A stretch of DNA of 64,000 nt from Xiphias gladius (taxonomy: Eukaryota > Chordata > Actinopteri > Istiophoriformes > Xiphiidae), in contig NC_053418.1 of assembly GCF_016859285.1 (NCBI RefSeq), positions 9,711,501-9,775,500 of the forward strand, given 5' to 3'. Every line of letters starts with the position of its first letter. The first letter of the stretch is position 1. Of the stretch, positions 37,634 through 48,000 are shown piece after piece. The notes under the pieces are model-generated. The model saw only the letters and a program-made list of their open reading frames with translations. It was not told the origin of the DNA and did no database searches. The position numbers were made by a program, and so were the translations under genes.

Positions 37634-38234
37634 ATGAGACTGTGTGCATCTTTGGCTTTCATCTGTATGATGCTGTCAGCAGGTAAGAGCAGGAAAGTTG
37701 AGCAATCAGCACAGAAATGAATGCAGAATTTGAATTTAATTTTTTTTCAAGCCTTCGTGAACATTTTGCATTCTCCTTTGCCTGCAGTGTATGGGTTAAG
37801 GTGTTACACCTGCTGGGATAATAACCCCGGCACCTGCAATAACATATGGGTTTGTCCTAAGGACTATGACCGCTGTGCCACAACAATAGGTAAGTTTAAT
37901 TTACCACCACATATGGCTTTAATATCATATATTCTTTATGGTGTGATTTTTGCTGACAGCTATGGCAAGCCTCATGAACGGCATAGTCTGAACTACGACG
38001 ATGTCAATTTCTATTACATATTTAACTTCTTTAAAGGAACTTTTCCTGTCTTTCTCTGTTGCAGTTGCTCAAAATCTGATCTCCAAATACTGTACGAGGA
38101 GTGATGTGTGCAATAATGTTGATACCGTGGGTGTCAGATGCTGTGCTGAAGACCTGTGTAATGGAGCAAAACACAGTGGAGTCTTTATCCCTCTCCTTGT
38201 AGTGCCCTTAGCCATTATTACACTCTTCATTTGA
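37634..38234 (+). CDS. Ly6/uPAR (CD59-like) GPI-anchored protein
   Basis: Three exons (37634-37682, 37788-37889, 38065-38234) encode 106 residues, the classic Ly6 layout of signal peptide, first half and second half of the three-finger domain. Residues 1-16 (MRLCASLAFICMMLSA) are a signal peptide. The mature part starts LRCYTCWDNNPGTC and ends VRCCAEDLCN, with ten cysteines in Ly6 order (paired CxxC at the start, CC....CN at the end). After NGAKHSG comes a hydrophobic tail (VFIPLLVVPLAIITLFI), a GPI-anchor signal, so the protein should sit on the outer leaflet of the plasma membrane. CD59-like complement regulation is possible, but the family is too varied to assign a partner. Frame and splice sites are intact. 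Confidence 0.85.
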
Positions 38235-38590
38235 AGCTTAACATCCCCATATTTATATTTTTCATGCTGTAAAAATCTAAATTGGTGCTTTCAGGAGAAC
38301 AACAGCTTTCAAAGTTGAAAAAATACACTGATAACCAAACAATTCCAGAGGCAGTGGTGATCTGTGAAATATATTTGGAGCCATTCAAGGAAACCTTGAA
38401 ATCTAGAATCTTGGTTGACTATTGAGAAAAATTTGCTTTTTGCAGAGTAGTTATGGTGATAGTTACCTGTATAGTAGAACTTCCTCTTATTTTTAATTCA
38501 CCCACACATATAATATATACTGTATATATTTTGAAATAGTTGTATGTATATCATGTAGAAAATGTAAACTGGTATTGCAAAATAAATATT
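38235..38590 (+). other. 3' UTR of the Ly6-like gene
   Basis: AATAAA at 38581-38586, about 350 bp after the stop, is the likely poly(A) signal. The UTR has no coding potential. Confidence 0.55.
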
Positions 38591-38899
38591 AATTTCCTTG
38601 CAAATACAATTTGCCGACTTTTTTTTGCTCATATTTAAACAAACAGATTTATTCTGCATATGCTGCCAGATTTATGCATCTTTTTGCTCGTTTTTAAAAA
38701 TCGAAATCTAAAGTCCTACAAAACCTATCAAAAAAACATAACTATATTCATACAGCAAAACTGTAGCTAACTTATTTATATAAGCCATATTTTAGAGGAA
38801 AGAACAACTTGTTAGGAAATTATTTCACTTGGTAAGGACACCATGCATCGTCCTGTGTGTAGTTAAGGAAATCAGGCTGCAAACACAGTTACACTGTGC

Positions 38900-40755
38900 T
38901 TTAAAGAAAAATAAAGAATAAAAGAAAGTAATAAAATCAAAAAACCTAAATATAAGACAAGATAAATAATTTAAACAATTACAACAAACACCATCAAGAG
39001 AAAGCCATGAGATAAAAGCTAGTTTTAGGAATAGATTTAAAAGAGGATACTGAATTTGTCTGCCTGAGATTCTCAGTCAGGGAGTTCCACAGCAGAGGGG
39101 CCTAGAGAGCAAAGGCCCAGTGACCTATAGGGACAAGTTGAGATTTTAGAACCGTTAGTAGGGCCCTGCTTGAGGATCTCAAGAAGCGATCCGGCCCACA
39201 GGGAGTTAGCAGATCACATATATATAAGCAGGAGCCTGATCAATTCTAAAACTCACAGGTAACCAGTGAAGGGCAGCAAGTACTGGTGTTATGTGGTCGC
39301 TTCTCTTAGAATGTGTTAAAAAGCTGGTAGCAGCATTTTGTATCAACTGTAGTCCTTGGATGTTTCCACCATAATCGAATAAAGGGTGTCTCTTTTCTAT
39401 CTACGTCTGCAGATTAAAGGAATGACCTGATCTTTGTTAAATAGCTCAGTTGGACAAAGCAGGATTGCAAAACTTTAGTCACCTGACTGTCAAAGTACAG
39501 CTCTGAGAACCGAAATAACAGTTTGGCCTCTTTTTTAACATTATTAAGCAAAGCACCCAGACTAGACGAATAATTGTTAATGGTGATTGTGCGGGCACAA
39601 TTATAATTATTTCTGATTTGGAGTCATTCAACCACAGGAAATGAATGGACATTCAGTACTTAATGTCATCAAGGCCGGACATAATAAAGGACACATCAGT
39701 GGTACCAGGGTTTTGTTGGGACATAAAGTTGTGTATCATCTGCATAGCAATGAAAATCAACATTATGTCTGTGCATGATGACGTGACAAAAGAGTGGCAA
39801 ATGACAGAAGTATCTCAAAGAAAAACAGTGAAAGATTTGCCAGACAGATATGAGAAGAACTAATCCAGAGCCACATTACTAATGCCAACATAGTTTTTCA
39901 GAATGCTGATAAAGACATTGCGGTCCGCTGTGTCAAAGGCTTGAGGTCAAGGAGAATTAAAGTGGTGTACAGTTTTGCATCTACGGCAACCAATGAATCA
40001 TTGGTGACCTCGACCAGAGCAGTCTCAGTGCTGTGCAGCGAACAAAAACCAGATTGAAATTTTTCAAAAAACTAATTATTGTTCATAAAAGAAATCAGTT
40101 GTATGGAGACAATTTTATTCTAAAATCTAAGATGTAAAATGACAGCTTCTGATTAAAACAGAGGGGTCAAGAGAGGGCTTTGTTTAGAGGGGGTAAATAG
40201 TTGCATGTTTAAAATTGAGGGAAAAATACCAGCAGACAGGGAGCAGTTATTAAAGGCCAAAATATGTGGCCCAACCATCTGAAATACTTTTAAAAATTCA
40301 GTTGTGAAAAATAAGAGTTTCTTGCTTCTTTTACTGCCCACTAATAAGCGGACATCAGATATTTAAGAGACGAAGGAGAATCACTATGTTTTTTCTTCCT
40401 CCATTTCTTTTCTGCTCAGGGTCTACAGAATCTAAAATATTTGTGCAGGAGCAATTAAAAACATGGAAACCTACATTGTGGCCCTGGTGTTCATGGATAC
40501 TAAATAGTGTGTTTGTGGCATTAAAAGCTTGACAGAGACAAGGAACAAAGAGTGAATTTAGGGCACAGGAGCGAATCAGTGTGGTGGCTTTGGGGTCAAG
40601 AGAGAGGAACAGTATCTGGAAGGGCACTGCCTTGTGATCAGAGATGGCAAAATCAACCAAATTCCCATCTTCCACAGTAGAGGGCAGCATAGGAGAAATC
40701 AAAGATGACACACAAACACATACAAGGTACTCATGTGCGTGCACATCAGTTCTCA
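38900..40755 (-). mobile_element. Decayed L2-like LINE (endonuclease end, reverse transcriptase, C-terminus), antisense
   Basis: Reverse-strand reading gives ordered LINE ORF2 pieces. Near 40,650 is VDFAISDHKAVPFQI (end of the endonuclease). Near 39,940 is AFDTADRN, the AFDTVDH block of reverse transcriptase, then ILKNYVGISNVALD and FFSYLSGKSFTVF. At about 39,740-39,760 is YADDTQLYV, the catalytic YADD box. Near 39,300 is HITPVLAALHWLPV-like sequence, and near 39,090 PLLWNSLTENLRQ. Many stops, shifts and at least one internal deletion (the GVPQGS region before YADD is missing) show it is inactive. An A-rich 3' tail lies near 38,900-38,960. Confidence 0.75.
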
Positions 40756-40956
40756 CATTTTTATTTCTAATATCAGTATAGAGGATCTAAATAGGAACCA
40801 AATGATTGTTCCTCCCAAAAATATCAATTATTATAACCACGGATTTACTTAACTGGCCTTTACTTAACTTTAGTTAACTGATTAACTGAAAATGCTACAT
40901 TAACATTTTTGAAAGTTTACAACCCAATGGCAGCCAGGGATCACAGTTTGATTTAC

Positions 40957-41561
40957 TGGGGTAATTAAGTTGCAATTGTATAATTAATGGACATTTTTAT
41001 GAAGTGAAGTCATAGCCAAGAAATGACCAGTTGCCCTGGTGTGCACTTCTGAAAGTGTAGTTTATTAGATGGTGTTGATGATGTGAAGAGGATGAAGGAG
41101 ACTCCGCTGACACCGTCTTGATTGCATATAAAGGTTTATTACAAAGAAGTACGGCGTCAAGTCAAGCATCTGCAGATCTGCTTGTGAGAGGGTGTGAAGC
41201 CAATGAACCACTCTGAAAATCAGTCTTGACCACCGACTCTTAAATAAGGCAATTGTTTTCCTAAAAACTGTCACTAACATATGGTTTCAGTCACAAAGCA
41301 TTAACTTCCTTTTCCAAACTGAGAGACACCCTCTGAGGACCTTTGACCTAGGGCATCTATGTAAACACAGCTCTACATATGTAAACATACACCTCAAAAG
41401 AGCAGACCAAGGACACACCCAGCTGATTATCAGCTCTTATCTCTATTCATAGTCCTTTATTACACATTTATTGCATAAAAACAAACTTGAGGTAATGTGG
41501 TCTGCAAAAGAAAAGGCAAAACTAAACAAAAGGGGATTAACCATTTTAACCAATCACCCCA
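40957..41561 (-). mobile_element. Probable solo LTR of a retroelement (antisense)
   Basis: A 605-bp segment is bounded by TGGGGTAATT and AATCACCCCA, a 9/10 inverted repeat with TG...CA ends. On the reverse strand it has a TATA-like TTATTTAAGAG (about 41240-41250), then an AATAAA (41135-41140) followed by a CT-rich stretch with TCTCCTTCATCCTCTTCACA, the order of U3, R and U5 in an LTR. There is no gag, pol or env sequence on either side, so only the LTR is left. I could not find a clean target duplication. The family (retrovirus-like or Gypsy/BEL) cannot be told. Confidence 0.45.
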
Positions 41562-42104
41562 GTTTCAGCACATAACTCTTCTGTGCTTGTGTGTAAACTG
41601 TATTCATCATAGTTCAAAACACTCATGAAATTCATTCTCTGATGTTTGTGGTTAATATGGCTTTATGTCATTAATAACCGGTTGTAAAGATGTATTGTTG
41701 TGAAACGTCATCTACAAATCTGCATTAAAAAAAAACGATTTTTACAGCATATTTTGAATTAGTTTACAGAAACCTCTATTTAGTTTAGTGTATACTGCTA
41801 ATTAAGAACCGAATGACTACAAATGTATTTTGTATCTGCAATTGTAATTGAACAGCAGATTACAGAACAAAAAAAAATACAATTTTAGATCAATTAATGA
41901 TTCTTTCACACAAAATCTCAGTAAAACACGTATAATTACATTATGTTCAATTAGTCATGTCAATGCAAGGAAGAGCTATTGCTCACTAGGATCTCCACAC
42001 TTGGTTACTTCCAAGTTAGCCTTAAGAGTCATATTAATTGAGCAGTATCAAACTGATAAATTTGAGAAATTTTTATTATTGTTATGCTGAATTGCAGCTA
42101 TATA

Positions 42105-42108
42105 TATG

Positions 42109-42140
<32 letters not shown>
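42105..42140. repeat. (TA)n microsatellite
   Basis: About 35 bp of alternating TA, preceded by a partly diverged TATATA segment from 42099. Confidence 0.93.
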
Positions 42141-42144
<4 letters not shown>

Positions 42145-42744
42145 TGGATATTCACAAAATTACTCTGGACAGATGAAGTAAAGTACAACTACATTTTTCA
42201 AGATTGTAAATGATAACAGAGTCTGATTCCTACAGTAAATCCCATATATGCAGTGTGCTGCTTGTAATTTGGTGCTGATATGTTTTTCTCAGGGGTCAGT
42301 TGCTGATGTTAACTTGTGAATTAGATTGGCTTAATTCTCTCTAAAGAGGCATAGAGATAAAGTGGTGGCAAAATGTTGAGTAATATACACGGATTTTTGC
42401 TTTCACCAGTGAATTTTCATTAATGAGTGTTCAGTAAATGCTTACTGACTTCATTTTTCTTTCTGTGAAATAAAGTGGATTTACATTCTTTCTATCAGGC
42501 ATGTATAACATATACACTTACATTTCAGCGGGGGTTTATCTGCTGCCAGTCTCTCCAACTTCGGACACGAGCCAAACTGTCAGGTAAAAGGATCAAGCTG
42601 CTTGATTGTTCTGCGCTAAGATCATGTTATTTTTGCTTTGCTGTATTACACCATAAAGACAATTAAATTTGATGCGTTGCAAAGCCCGAATGCAGCAGAG
42701 CACCAAATGTATGGATTAGGTACTCTTTTCGTCCATCATTTGCA

Positions 42745-42870
42745 TCCATCATCTTGATGAGTTACAACTGATTTACTCATAACCAGAACGTCCCTGGTTC
42801 AAGTCCAGACAGGGACTTTTTTTTTTTTGCATCTCTCTCTCCCTCACTTCCTGTCATCGCTCTTCATATA
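42745..42870 (+). repeat. tRNA-derived SINE fragment
   Basis: ACTCATAACCAGAACGTCCC followed by the perfect B-box GGTTCAAGTCC, a T-run, then TGCATCTCTCTCTCCCTCAC and TTCCTGTCATC. Tail motifs like these follow the tRNA-related head in abundant fish SINEs. The A-box side is diverged. Confidence 0.55.
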
Positions 42871-42884
42871 ATATACAATATATA

Positions 42885-43070
42885 ATAATGAAACAGTCAG
42901 GAGTCATTCTCATTGCTTAATGATTACTTTTACCTTTGAATCTTAACAACATTTTGCTGTTAATGTCCCAGTACTTTTACTTAAGTAAAACATTTGAATA
43001 CAATATCGCGTTTTTTACACTTTTGTAATTTTACTTAAGAAGGGTCTTAAATACTTTTTCCAACACCAAA
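42885..43070. mobile_element. hAT-family fragment (same family as 35254-36077)
   Basis: Carries the right half of the CAGTGGTGGA-type element: AGTACTTTTACTTAAGTAAAA, cut here at the GTACTTTTACTTAAGTAAAA core, then ATTTTACTTAAGAAG and the terminus TTTTTCCAACACCA. The left half is missing. Confidence 0.6.
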
Positions 43071-44237
43071 GCAGAGCAAGTCACACACTGAAGCTATTCA
43101 GAATATGTGGCTACTATTCAGTAACAAGTTGGTGATTATTATGCAAATGTTGAGTAGCAAATCCGTTAGGAAACTGGAACCTCTGCACGGTAGATGGTGA
43201 TACTTGATACTTGTTCATTTTGATATCAGATTTAACTAGTGGGGGAGTGAGTCAGTTATAATGAGCTCAAAAGAAGGAAGTCACTGTATACTTTCAGAGT
43301 CAGACCTCATGCAGTCTAGACCTGTCCTCGAAGCGCAGGAGCTTAATTTGCTCTACCAAAACTCAAAACTAAGATGTCTATATAATAATGAATAATGAAG
43401 GAGAATAGTAGTAACAGATTTTTTTCTCTCTCTTGCATATTCACTAACCAGTCCAGTGTGAATAATATCTTAAATAAACATTTCGTCTTTCTGTTTCTTT
43501 AGTGTTATTAATAGCATTAGCATATCTCATTCGGTACAGGGTCAGATTTCATCCACAAGGACTTGTGACCCCTCTTGACCAAACAAGTGACAAATTCATT
43601 TTCAGTCCACCATCACAGGACATTATAAATACATTACTGATTATTCAAGACTGCTGTGCCCAGTCCTAGAAACAAATAATAAGATTCTATGCCTTTCGAT
43701 GGCATCCAAAGTGCATTTCATTCTCTAATGAAGACTGAAAATTGCAACACATCGAGCGAAAAAAGACGTCCGCTGGTTAATTAAATCATCACGGTTGAGC
43801 AGGTTTGAGATTAATTCCACATAAGGAGAAGATCAAAAGCGAGCCAGTTAGAAGGATGTCAAGGGGAATAAGAGCAGTGAGGCTTGTGGGATAATCCCAT
43901 TAAGAGCTGCACATTCATTCAGACTGAAGATCCTCCACAAATGTACAGTATGTAAGAGATTAGGGCTAAACAGTCAGTGACAAAGAGGGGTCACAAGCAA
44001 ACCTGTACTCTTAGTTTTAGAACAATGTGGTGTATTATTCTGTGCTCACAGTATGGAGCCTTTTAAATTATGTTTGTGAGCAAAGATCAACCACTATGAA
44101 AGCTATTTCAGAGTTTTTTCTCTGGAACAGATTGGATTACAAAAAAGAAGAGAAATGCATGCGTCATCGCTTAATACTGATTGCCAGGGACATATTTTAA
44201 TACACTGGTATACACATACACATTTACATTGTACCTA

Positions 44238-44275
44238 CCACCAATCAGCCACAACATCAAAACCAGTTACTGGTT
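44238..44275. repeat. Solo Tc1-type terminal repeat fragment
   Basis: ACCAATCAGCCACAACATCAAAACC closely resembles the terminal repeat of the Tc1 element at 46596 (CACCGATCAGCCACAA...). Only the terminus is present; matching bases are interrupted after about 25 positions. Confidence 0.5.
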
Positions 44276-44312
44276 TATATATACACACACACATATATGT
44301 GTGTGTGTATAT
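44276..44312. repeat. (TA)(CA)n(TA)(TG)n palindrome
   Basis: A run of ATATACACACACACAT is followed by its complement ATGTGTGTGTGTATAT, forming a near-perfect palindrome of about 36 bp. Confidence 0.85.
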
Positions 44313-44348
44313 TAAAAAAAGCAAGATTTGAATCTGACCAATTTCACC

Positions 44349-44350
44349 CC

Positions 44351-44408
<58 letters not shown>
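44349..44408. repeat. (CA)n microsatellite
   Basis: About 60 bp of CA repeat in intergenic DNA downstream of crhbp. Confidence 0.97.
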
Positions 44409-44410
<2 letters not shown>

Positions 44411-44978
44411 ATAGCCAACAGTGAACAACAGTTGTTGGTTTTGGGTATTTACTGTGAATGTTATACAGTTTTGCTAAAAAAAAAAAAGACTAGACTGAAC
44501 ATTCTAACATTTTCAGAAGTAAAGAACATAATAGTATTGGGGGTTTGGGTCAAAGGGATGGATTCTACAGAGGCATACTAGTAAAACAAACACCAAGTGA
44601 ACATGCAGTTCCATAATGAAATGGGAGAAAGCTCATAAAGACAGTCATTCACAAAAGCAGAACATTAAAAATCGGGTTCATTTTTAGATTGTCAAGTTAA
44701 TATAAACAAGAGAAAGCAGAGATGTAAAACCACCCAAAGAATACTGAAACTGATATGAACTAAAAACAACAGGGGTGAGGTTTGGAATTAATGCTCTTGC
44801 CAAGAAATTTAATGTAACAGAGATTTTCATGAAAAATGACTAAAAAGAAAACAATTAAATCCCCCATAATCCATAAATTTGGGATGAATACAAATAATTC
44901 TTCAAATAAATACGCTATGATCAAAGCAAACATAACTAGGACACTAAATAGATTATCCGACAAAAACAATACAAAATA

Positions 44979-44984
44979 TTTATT
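44979..44984 (-). promoter_or_regulatory. crhbp: crhbp poly(A) signal
   Basis: TTTATT on the + strand gives AATAAA on the coding strand, about 88 bases after the crhbp stop codon. It is the nearest canonical signal. A short (GT)n run (45048-45067) lies within the 3' UTR. Confidence 0.5.
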
Positions 44985-45071
44985 GACAGAATTAGGCAAA
45001 TGGGACATTTTCACTAAACTGGTATATTTACAGTGAAATGGATGGCTGTGTGTGTGTGTGTGTGTGTGATC

Positions 45072-48000
45072 TCATTCCACAGTGCAGAAGTGATCCAGAC
45101 TGTTCTCTCGGGTCTTGGGGAGCTCGATGTGTTCCAATAGTCGGTACTGGAAAGAAACACGGTTTATATAGTTTCCACTGGACACCAGCCTCAGCACCGA
45201 GTTATCACAACCAATCTTCATCTGGGCTGAAGGGCCAAAAAGAAAAACAGATACTTTACACTGGAGCACATACTGAGCATTCTTGTTCTCTAGCCAGCCC
45301 TTCCTAGCCTAGTTATGACAAGTGCATGAATAGGACTTCTTTTTAATTGATTTTTAATTAAAGTCTGTTCTTTGTTGTGTGCGAAGTGTTTTACATTGCA
45401 CCAATTCACGTAGAGCATGGTAAATCAATAAAGATTATCCAATATAGTATAGAAGATATACCGTATAGCATATTCCAATTAAAAATGTAGGAATTACTCA
45501 TTCCAGTGTTAATTAAAGATCATTGATCATACACTTTTATGAGCAGAGTGTTTGGTCACTACCATAAATACTCATGGGTCATTTTTTCAGAAAAATTTGG
45601 GAATGTATTAGTGTTTATTTTTGTGGGGAAGAGTGAAAAATCCAAAAAGAAAGAAAAAATACAATTTGCATTGCAAATATTTAGTATTTTCACCTGAAGG
45701 ATGTTCCTATTATTTTGAAGGACTCATCTACAGCATAATCTGTCAGAATTTCTATTATTGGAAAAATATTCGAAAACTGTCCTCACCATACACAAGAGGG
45801 TCTTGCTGCTGTAACACTGTGAACAGTATGTGGGATCACAATAAGCAGCTGGAATTTAGTTTAACAGTGTTTTCAATACACATGGTGAAACATGCCAAAC
45901 TGTGTTTCATAAAATCAGGGTAATTTTCCGTGAAAATCAATGGTAGGCATAGCATAGCATAGTATTGCAAAGTATAGCATTGCAACCACAGTATAGTAGA
46001 CTTTTAGCATAGCCTAACATAACACAATATAACATAGAATATAGCATACAGTATAGTATAGTCATAGTCCAGTACAAGAAGTCAGATTTACAAATTGTCA
46101 CTGTTCTGTTAGAAACCTGCTGTTACAATGAAAATCACAAATTCACACTGGAGGTAAACTGGAGGGGCTCAGACTCACCGAGACCACTGAGGGAGAAACA
46201 GAGGTCAGCTACAGGAAACATCTTAGAGGTGTCAACCCCGTTCCCCCCTAGCAGCTCCACGTAGTCACCTGACCCCGAACAGCCCGACCACACCTGTCTC
46301 TGTAAAACACAAACAACCAAGTATTACTTTTGCTGAAGTGCCGCTAAAACACGCCAGTAACTTATCAAATCTGCAAGTGCCATATGAGTATCTTTACACC
46401 CTAAGGGCGTAATATGTTGATGGGCAGTGCCCGTTTTTGTTTGTATCTTGTGTCTACTAGCACATGCACAAGGATGCACATGCGATGCGATTCATATTCC
46501 TGCTGGCGGCAGAGGTTGGAAATGCCCACATGTACCAAATGCAAGCTATAAAACACAAGGAAGAAGACAACAACCAGGTTGAGAGGGGCAATATACACCG
46601 ATCAGCCACAAAGTTATAACTACTGACAAGGTGACATGAATAACATTGATTATTAGGTTACAATGGCATCTGTTGAGGGGTATGATATGTTAGGCAGAAA
46701 GTGAACAGTCAGTTCTTGAAGTTGATGTCTTGGAGGCATGAAAAATGGGCAAGCGTATGGATCTGAGCGACTTTGACAAGGGCCAAATGGTAACGGCAAG
46801 ACGACTGGGTGAGAGTATCTCCAAAACGGCAGGTCTTGTGGAGAGTTCCTGGTATGCATTGGTTAGTACCTACGAATAGTGGTCCTAGAAAGGAAGTGCT
46901 CAAAGCTCACTGACACGCTTGGGGAGTGTAGGCTGGCGTGTGTGGTCGAAATCCCACAGAAGAACTACTGAAGTACAAAGTGCTAAAAACCTTAATGCTG
47001 GCTAGGACAGACCCCTGTCCACCGCCGAAAGCACCTACAATGGGCACGTGAGCTGGACCATGAACCAATGGAAGAAGGTGGTACATCTCTTCATGGTAAT
47101 GGTATTCCCTGATGGCAGAGGCCTCTTTCAGTTGGATAATGCACCGCTGCAAAAACCGTTGGAATGGTTTGAGGAACATGACAAAAAGTTCACGGTGTTG
47201 ACTTGGCCTCCAAGTTCCCCAGATTTCTATCCGATCAAGCATCTGTGGGATATGCTGGAAAAACAAGTCCGATCAATGGAGGCCCCACCTCACAATTTAC
47301 AGGACTTAAAAAAATCTGATGCTAATACCTTGGTAACTGATACCACAGGAACTTTTAGAGGTCTTGTGGAGTCCATACCTTAACAGGTCAGAGCTGTTTT
47401 GGCAAGATGAGGGGGACCTACACAATATTAGGCAGGTGGTTTTAATGTTTTCGCTCATCGGTGTATGTCATCGCTGGGTTTTACACTATTCCACTGATCG
47501 ATATTTTGGTGCCCCAAAAAATGTAACAATGCAAAGCATATAAAGGAAAATGAGGATTGCAAAGCCAGTGTGAACAGGGATGTTAAAATGCAGGTTACAA
47601 AGTATTCAAAAGATCAACTTCTCAAATGTTTGATAAGGAAGAAAATTTATTCAGCACATTTGTCAGGTTTCATGTGCTGGTAAGAAATGCTGAAAATAAA
47701 CATATCTGTGTTTCTTAGCAAGAAAAACTCCACAGGATACCTTTCAATTCCAGCTTGGTCTGCAAACTGTCAGTAAATGTGTAGTGTTGATCAGAGCATT
47801 AATTAGAGTCACTGCTAAGGGAGACTTCAATCTAACTATCACATAGGCAGGAGTCTGATATTCTGTTGTTCAGAATAACGCTACAGTATATACCCTATAG
47901 AGTACCTCAAGTTTCAGTTTCTATGCTAATCTTTTATCACATACTTTTTACATAAAATACAATTACATGCAGCTGTATTTGCCTATTAAACTGTTCATAC

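Larger units (their letters stand above)
41562..44237. other. Intergenic, repeat-bearing, no supported gene
   Basis: Apart from the TA tract, SINE and hAT fragment listed separately, I see no exon set or RNA gene. A single exon-like segment at 42529-42581 has an AG before and GTAAAA after, but no partner exon or recognisable product. Confidence 0.5.

Noticed and set aside
42529..42581. Exon-like segment with TTTCAG before and GTAAAA after.
   Set aside because: Only about 17 codons, no neighbours and no recognisable product.
42755..42815. Possible functional tRNA gene because of a perfect B-box.
   Set aside because: No acceptor stem or proper D-arm forms, and the tail is SINE-like.
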